DNA from: Novosphingobium huizhouense
GTDB lineage: Bacteria; Pseudomonadota; Alphaproteobacteria; Sphingomonadales; Sphingomonadaceae
Direction of reading: 5' to 3'
Assembly (NCBI RefSeq): GCF_020179475.1
Contig: NZ_JAILXZ010000001.1
Location: 1,240,001-1,304,000 of the forward strand
Length of the DNA stretch: 64,000 nucleotides
Positions 60,226-64,000 of this stretch are shown piece by piece. The notes under the pieces are model-generated. The model saw only the letters and a list, made by a program, of their open reading frames with translations, made no database searches and was not told where the DNA came from. Each line of letters begins with the position of its first letter. Position 1 is the first letter of the stretch. Both the position numbers and the translations under genes were made by a program.

Positions 60226-61026
60226 ATGGCGGTTATCAACACCAACATCAGCGCCATCAAGGCTGCCAACGCTTCGAACTCGGCAGGCAAGATGGCGGCA
60301 ACGGCGATGGAGCGCCTGTCGACCGGCAAGCGCATCAACGGCGCCAAGGACGACGCGGCGGGCCTCGCGATCAGCACCACGATGACGGCGCAGATCAAGG
60401 GCATGAGCCAGGGCGTCCGCAACGCCAACGACGGCATCTCGCTGGCGCAGACGGCGGAAGGTGCGCTCAACGAAGTCACCAACATGCTGCAGCGCGTGCG
60501 CGAGCTGGCGGTGCAGTCAGCCTCGGGCACCTACCAGGACTCCGACCGCGGCTACATGGACGCGGAAGTCCAGGAACTGTCGACCCAGATCAACAACGTG
60601 CTGACGAACACCAAGTTCAACGGCAACGCCGTGTTCGGCACTTCGGACAGCACCTTCACGATCCAGGTCGGCGCCGACACCAGCGACACCGTCGACATCA
60701 CCAGCAAGGGGATCGCCTCGGTCACCTTCGACGTGACCGGCGCTTCGGCAGCCACCACCACGATGGGCGACGTCGATACCTCGCTCGGTGAAGTGAACGC
60801 CGCGCGCGCTTCGTTCGGTGCGGGCCAGAACCGCCTCGAATCGGTGGTCAACAACCTGAACGACAACATCACCAACCTGTCGGACGCGCGTTCGCGCATT
60901 CAGGACACCGACTACTCGGCGGAAACCACCGCGATGGCCAAGGCCCAGATCCTCAGCCAGGCCTCGACCGCGATGATCGCCCAGGCGAACCAGAGCCAGC
61001 AGAACGTCCTGTCGCTGCTGCGCTAA
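60226..61026 (+). CDS. fliC: Flagellin FliC
   Basis: 266 residues, a short flagellin with nearly only the conserved D0/D1 parts. The N-terminus [15 protein letters not shown] and [20 protein letters not shown] are typical; the C-terminus reads [20 protein letters not shown] and ends QQNVLSLLR. The central part (about 130-190) is small and Thr/Asp-rich. GGAGAG precedes the ATG at suitable spacing. It is the only complete flagellin gene in the window and faces away from the activator gene. Codons are strongly biased, as expected for an abundant protein. Confidence 0.96.
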   Translation: MAVINTNISAIKAANASNSAGKMAATAMERLSTGKRINGAKDDAAGLAISTTMTAQIKGMSQGVRNANDGISLAQTAEGALNEVTNMLQRVRELAVQSASGTYQDSDRGYMDAEVQELSTQINNVLTNTKFNGNAVFGTSDSTFTIQVGADTSDTVDITSKGIASVTFDVTGASAATTTMGDVDTSLGEVNAARASFGAGQNRLESVVNNLNDNITNLSDARSRIQDTDYSAETTAMAKAQILSQASTAMIAQANQSQQNVLSLLR

Positions 61027-61059
61027 GGTCACCCAGCGTAATCGCCTGTCTCCACAGGC

Positions 61060-61104
61060 GGCCCGGACCCGGCGATCCCCCGATCGCCGGGTTTCGGGCC
61101 GTTT
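61060..61104 (+). terminator. Terminator after fliC
   Basis: CCCGGCGATC (61068-61077) pairs with GATCGCCGGG (61082-61091), followed by TTT. An outer pairing GGCCCG/CGGGCC (61060-61065, 61095-61100) extends it, and a GTTT follows. A smaller hairpin (GCCTGT/ACAGGC, 61044-61059) precedes it. The T run is short. Confidence 0.7.
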
Positions 61105-61270
61105 GCGCTCTCTACAGGCTCGCGTCCGCGCTCCTGGCGCTCGATTCGCGGTCCGATCGTCGGCGATCTAGAAAATATCTGTTCTTTTGAATGCCTTGCC
61201 GTTCGGATCTGGATATCGGTGCAACGATATAGCGAGGCATATACGAAGGTTAATGTGCTCGTTTTAATTC

Positions 61271-61353
61271 TGTCAATAAAGTGACATTTGCGTAGCCCGG
61301 AATGCCTAAAAATTTAATTATGTCCTTGTTTATGCGAGAAAATTGTAGGCATT
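61271..61353. promoter_or_regulatory. Operator-like inverted repeats upstream of the winged-helix gene
   Basis: TGTCA-N6-TGACA (61271-61286) is a perfect inverted repeat. AATGCCTA (61301-61308) and TAGGCATT (61346-61353) form a second, with a 37-base spacer. Both lie in the AT-rich leader and could bind the regulator encoded at 61421 or a nucleoid protein. Confidence 0.45.
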
Positions 61354-61420
61354 TCAGTGCGAGCCGAGGCGCTGCCCCAAACCGGTAGCGTGACGCGACG
61401 GTCAACTGGAGACGACTGCT

Positions 61421-62014
61421 ATGGCGAGCATGGAGCGATCGACCAACGGGGGATGCCGCGGCACCGGTCTTGCCGGATCGCCCGATCAGGCCGACCTTGC
61501 GGCCTGTCCCGCGCACAGTCACCTCTCCGGCCTCGCGGCCGAGCTCGAAGCGCTTGTCGGCGACGTGCGCAATCGTCTGCTCGAAGGGAGTGCAGGAAAT
61601 CCTGCCGTCCCGGCCGAAGAAGCGCGCCGCGCCTTCAACAGCGAGGAACTGACGCTCGGCATCGCCAAGCGCCTCTACCGCGATCGCCGCCGCCGCGGCG
61701 ACATGTTCGATGCCGACCTGTTCGGCGAGCCCGCGTGGGACATGCTCCTCGATCTCTACATCGCCGCCTGCGAGGATCGCCAGGTCTCGACGACCAGCGC
61801 GTGCATCGGCGCCAACGTTCCGGTCGCCACCGGCCTGCGCTGGATCCAGCTGCTCGAGAACCAGGGGCTCATCGCCCGCAAGGCGGATCCGCGCGATGCG
61901 AGGCGGGTGTGGATCTCGCTGACCGCGAATGCGCGGCGCAGCTTGCGCAGCTATTTTGCAGCAAGCATCCAGCAGGCCGGCCGCGGCAGCGGGACCCTCA
62001 GCGCAGCGGCCTGA
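61421..62014 (+). CDS. MarR-like winged-helix transcriptional regulator
   Basis: 197 residues. The N-terminal 40 residues are Gly/Ala/Ser-rich. A helical part (about 40-100) precedes a winged-helix region (about 105-185): ACIGANVPVATGLRWIQLLE reads as the recognition helix, and GLIARKADPRDARRVWISLT is the typical MarR wing, with its conserved D-x-R-x3-V pattern. A ribosome site (GGAG) lies ahead of the ATG. It is flanked by fliC and motB, so a role in motility control is possible but not shown. Confidence 0.75.
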   Translation: MASMERSTNGGCRGTGLAGSPDQADLAACPAHSHLSGLAAELEALVGDVRNRLLEGSAGNPAVPAEEARRAFNSEELTLGIAKRLYRDRRRRGDMFDADLFGEPAWDMLLDLYIAACEDRQVSTTSACIGANVPVATGLRWIQLLENQGLIARKADPRDARRVWISLTANARRSLRSYFAASIQQAGRGSGTLSAAA

Positions 62015-62179
62015 CGCTCGTCTTCATAAAGCGGATTTGCCAGGACGACGACGCGCTGCTGCGCGCAGCGAGAGTGCCTTTCGTGCAGAACACGGGCTTG
62101 TCCGAGGCGCCGACGGGTGTGCGTGGCGTGTCACCGCGGCACGAGAGCGCAGGCGTCCCAGGAGCGGCGCCCGCCTCAC

Positions 62180-63019
62180 TCAATTCAGCAGGAGGATCGA
62201 CATCCGCCGGTTGCGCGGGTCCGCGGGATTGTCCTGGACCAGCGGCTCCTTGTCGGCCACGCCTTCGATGCGGTGGAAGCGTCCCTCGGCGATACCGCTG
62301 CGCATGAGCGCCTGGCGCGTCGCCTCGGCGCGACCGGCGGAGAGCGACCAGTTGTTCGCGGCATCCCCGGGCTTCCACTGCAGCGAGTCGGTGTGGCCGC
62401 GCACGGTAAGGCCCGACACATCGGTCGAGAGGACCTGCCCGATCGCCTGGACCAGCTCGAGCGCGTCGGGCGTCAGGATCGTCGTACCCAGCTGGAACAT
62501 CGAGAACTTCGCGTCATCGACCAGGTCGAGGCGGATTCCTTCCGGGGTCATGGTCATGCGCACCTGACGCGACAGCTTGCGCAGCTTCTCGCTTGCCGCC
62601 AGCTTCTGTTGCAACTTCTGCTGGAGCGCTGCGGTGCGCTTGACTTTCGATCCGCCGTCCTTGGCTCCGCCGCTCGCATCGCGCGGAATGGTCAGCGTCT
62701 TCGTGCCGGTCTGCCCGGCGCGATACTGGTACGTATCGGAATCGGTCAGCGAGGACCCCGACAGGAGGCCGTAGGACCCGGCGCTCCCTTCCTTCATCTT
62801 CACCAGCGTCGGGGTGAAGTAGTCGGCGATCCCCTTGCGCTGCTTCTCGGTCGTCGCCCCGAGCAGCCACATCAGCAGGAAGAACGCCATCATCGCGGTC
62901 ACGAAGTCCGCATAGGCGACCTTCCAGGCGCCGCCGTGGTGCCCGCCGGCGACGACGGTGATCTTCTTGACGATGATCGGCTTGGGCGGTTCCGCCTTGC
63001 CTTTGCCCGCCTTGGCCAT
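62180..63019 (-). CDS. motB: Flagellar motor stator protein MotB
   Basis: 279 residues. A basic N-terminus precedes a single membrane helix with the essential proton-binding Asp38 in AYADFVTAMMAFFLLMWLLG. A periplasmic linker and plug follow, and then an OmpA-like peptidoglycan-binding domain (about 175-278: VRGHTDSLQ, SAGRAEATRQALM). It starts 18 bases after motA. The Asp and absence of sodium-type features suggest a proton-driven motor. Confidence 0.95.
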   Translation of the reverse strand: MAKAGKGKAEPPKPIIVKKITVVAGGHHGGAWKVAYADFVTAMMAFFLLMWLLGATTEKQRKGIADYFTPTLVKMKEGSAGSYGLLSGSSLTDSDTYQYRAGQTGTKTLTIPRDASGGAKDGGSKVKRTAALQQKLQQKLAASEKLRKLSRQVRMTMTPEGIRLDLVDDAKFSMFQLGTTILTPDALELVQAIGQVLSTDVSGLTVRGHTDSLQWKPGDAANNWSLSAGRAEATRQALMRSGIAEGRFHRIEGVADKEPLVQDNPADPRNRRMSILLLN

Positions 63020-63037
63020 GATCTATCCGAGCCTCTC

Positions 63038-63901
63038 TTAACGGCCGCGCAGGGCGTCGAGCAGTTCGGACAAGCCAGGGCGGAATGCATGCCCCAGTCC
63101 CGAGCGGGCGCTTTCGACCACCAGCGGCTGCGGCCAGCCGTGCAGGCTCGCGATGATCACCTGCTTGACCGCCTGGAAGATCATTTCGTCCTGGTCGAGC
63201 ACCTGCTTGAGGCGCTGGGCGAGCGGGGCGACCATGCCGTAGGCCAGCAACACGCCCATGAACGTGCCGACAAGCGCCGAGCCGATCATCGCGCCGAGGA
63301 TCGAAGGCGGTTTGTCGATCGAACCCATGGTCTTGACCACGCCGAGCACCGCCGCGACGATACCCAGCGCGGGAAGCGCGTCGGCAAGGCCCTGAAGCGC
63401 GTGCTGCGCCTCGCTTTCCTCGTGGAAGTGGGTCTTCATCGCGTGGTCCATCACGTCCTCGACGGCATGCACCTCGAGGGTGCCCGACGACACGACGATC
63501 AGCGTCAGCGTGTCGCAAACCAGCGAAATCAGCGCCTTGTTGGCGAGCAGTCGCGGGTATTCGGCGAAGATGGGCGAATTCTTGGGATCGGTGACATGGC
63601 TTTCGAGCGCGACGGGGCCATCGGAACGCAGGATCTTCATCAGCTTCGTGCACAGCACGATGGCATCGACATGGTCCTGCTTGTTGTGCTTGGGCCCCTT
63701 GAACACCTTGCCGAAGCCTGCGCCGATGCCCTTGAGCTCGTGCAGCGAGTTCCCGGTGATCGTCGCCCCCAGCGCAGCGCCACCGATGATCAGCATCTCG
63801 TGGGGAATGGCCTCCATGACCGGCCCGAGCGCGCCGCCGGTAATGGCGAAGCCGCCGAAGACCATCGCCAGAAGAACAACGATGCCAATGCCTGCGTACA
63901 T
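63038..63901 (-). CDS. motA: Flagellar motor stator protein MotA
   Basis: 287 residues with four membrane segments (about 1-22, 30-50, 165-190, 200-225) and a large cytoplasmic loop. The early segment IVVLLAMVFGGFAITGG and the later PALGIVAAVLGVVKTMGSID and GTFMGVLLAYGMVAPLA are family features. With MotB it forms the stator that drives rotation. It is 27 bases after flgL, so flgL-motA-motB are probably one transcript. Confidence 0.95.
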   Translation of the reverse strand: MYAGIGIVVLLAMVFGGFAITGGALGPVMEAIPHEMLIIGGAALGATITGNSLHELKGIGAGFGKVFKGPKHNKQDHVDAIVLCTKLMKILRSDGPVALESHVTDPKNSPIFAEYPRLLANKALISLVCDTLTLIVVSSGTLEVHAVEDVMDHAMKTHFHEESEAQHALQGLADALPALGIVAAVLGVVKTMGSIDKPPSILGAMIGSALVGTFMGVLLAYGMVAPLAQRLKQVLDQDEMIFQAVKQVIIASLHGWPQPLVVESARSGLGHAFRPGLSELLDALRGR

Positions 63902-63928
63902 GTCTGGAGACGTCCCGAGATCTGGTTT

Positions 63929-64000
63929 TTACTTGAGAAGGTCGAACAGCGACAGGCCGGCGAGGCGCGTGAAGCTTGCCTGGCTCGCCTGCAGCACGGT
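63929..64000 (-). CDS. flgL: Flagellar hook-filament junction protein FlgL, C-terminal end (partial)
   Basis: Only the last 23 codons lie in the window. They read TVLQASQASFTRLAGLSLFD and end in LLK, followed by TAA. This matches the C-terminal D0 helix of FlgL-type junction proteins and flagellins (LQASQASF...LSLFD). FlgL is favoured over flagellin because flagellins end in SLL-R and because of the motA-motB context. Most of the gene is outside the window. Confidence 0.75.
   Translation of the reverse strand, partial: TVLQASQASFTRLAGLSLFDLLK

Larger units (their letters stand above)
61027..61420. other. Long intergenic region with AT-rich block
   Basis: No gene is seen in these 394 bases. 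The first part holds two hairpins, including the fliC terminator. From about 61170 to 61355 the DNA is far richer in A and T than its surroundings and contains two inverted repeats (61271-61286 and 61301/61353). A short leftward open frame here looks like chance. Confidence 0.7.

Noticed and set aside
61250..61522. A leftward 90-residue frame in the AT-rich region
   Set aside because: No family resemblance, no ribosome site, and it overlaps the start of the winged-helix gene.
1..64000. CRISPR arrays, insertion sequences, prophage or integrase genes
   Set aside because: No spaced identical repeats, transposase or integrase motifs were seen; the only tandem repeat is the fliK hexanucleotide.

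Overview
The window looks like chromosomal DNA of a motile alphaproteobacterium of the order Sphingomonadales (Novosphingobium/Sphingomonas type). The grounds are the very high G+C content, the dense packing with many 1-4 base ATGA/GTGA gene overlaps, several TonB-dependent receptors, a complex I NDUFA9-like protein, and CCTTCGACA-type palindromic repeats familiar from sphingomonads. The order is inferred from overall character; no rRNA or other direct marker is present.

Layout. 1-2442: ftsX (cut by the window edge) and ftsE, a divergent zinc-ribbon/DUF3426 protein and tRNA-Leu(GAG). 2482-12029: an MHS-type transporter, the ergothioneine pair egtD-egtB, an Asp/Glu racemase-like protein, a cytochrome b561/cytochrome c' pair, a two-component system, and a Met/His-rich putative envelope protein. 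12125-24044: a cobalamin island with two divergent arms. The left arm is btuB, DUF1636, cobT, cobC, cobS, cobD, cbiB, cobQ, cobU. The right arm is a btuM-like transporter, cobO, cobB. Each arm is headed by its own cobalamin riboswitch. The genes cover uptake and the late steps (a,c-diamidation, adenosylation, side-chain amidation, nucleotide loop assembly); no corrin-ring or cobalt-chelatase genes are in the window. 24185-34293: tRNA-Leu(CAG) and housekeeping genes (NDUFA9-like, GST, Ku plus LigD end-joining pair, DEAD-box helicase, GreA/B-like factor, ABC-F ATPase). 34342-36453: a TonB-dependent receptor.

36568-64000 is a motility island. A leftward chemotaxis operon (STAS protein, cheA, cheR, cheB, cheD, cheY, cheW, and a small CheT-like protein with a DxxxQ motif) is followed by a separately transcribed rightward second CheB whose active-site His is replaced. 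A leftward array of 18 closely packed genes runs from a sigma-54 activator (FlbD/FleQ type) through fliEFGHIJKLMNOPQR, flhB, fliD and fliS. Flagellin (fliC) is transcribed divergently from the activator. Then come a winged-helix regulator behind an unusually AT-rich leader, and flgL (partial)-motA-motB.

Most noteworthy: the two back-to-back cobalamin riboswitches, with a possible ribosome-site-masking platform and a five-codon reading frame; a solitary BtuM-like B12 transporter; the tiny CheT-like protein; the degenerate CheB paralogue with its own candidate sigma-54 promoter and strong terminator; a FliM without the usual N-terminal CheY-binding peptide; and a racemase with Asn at the first catalytic position.
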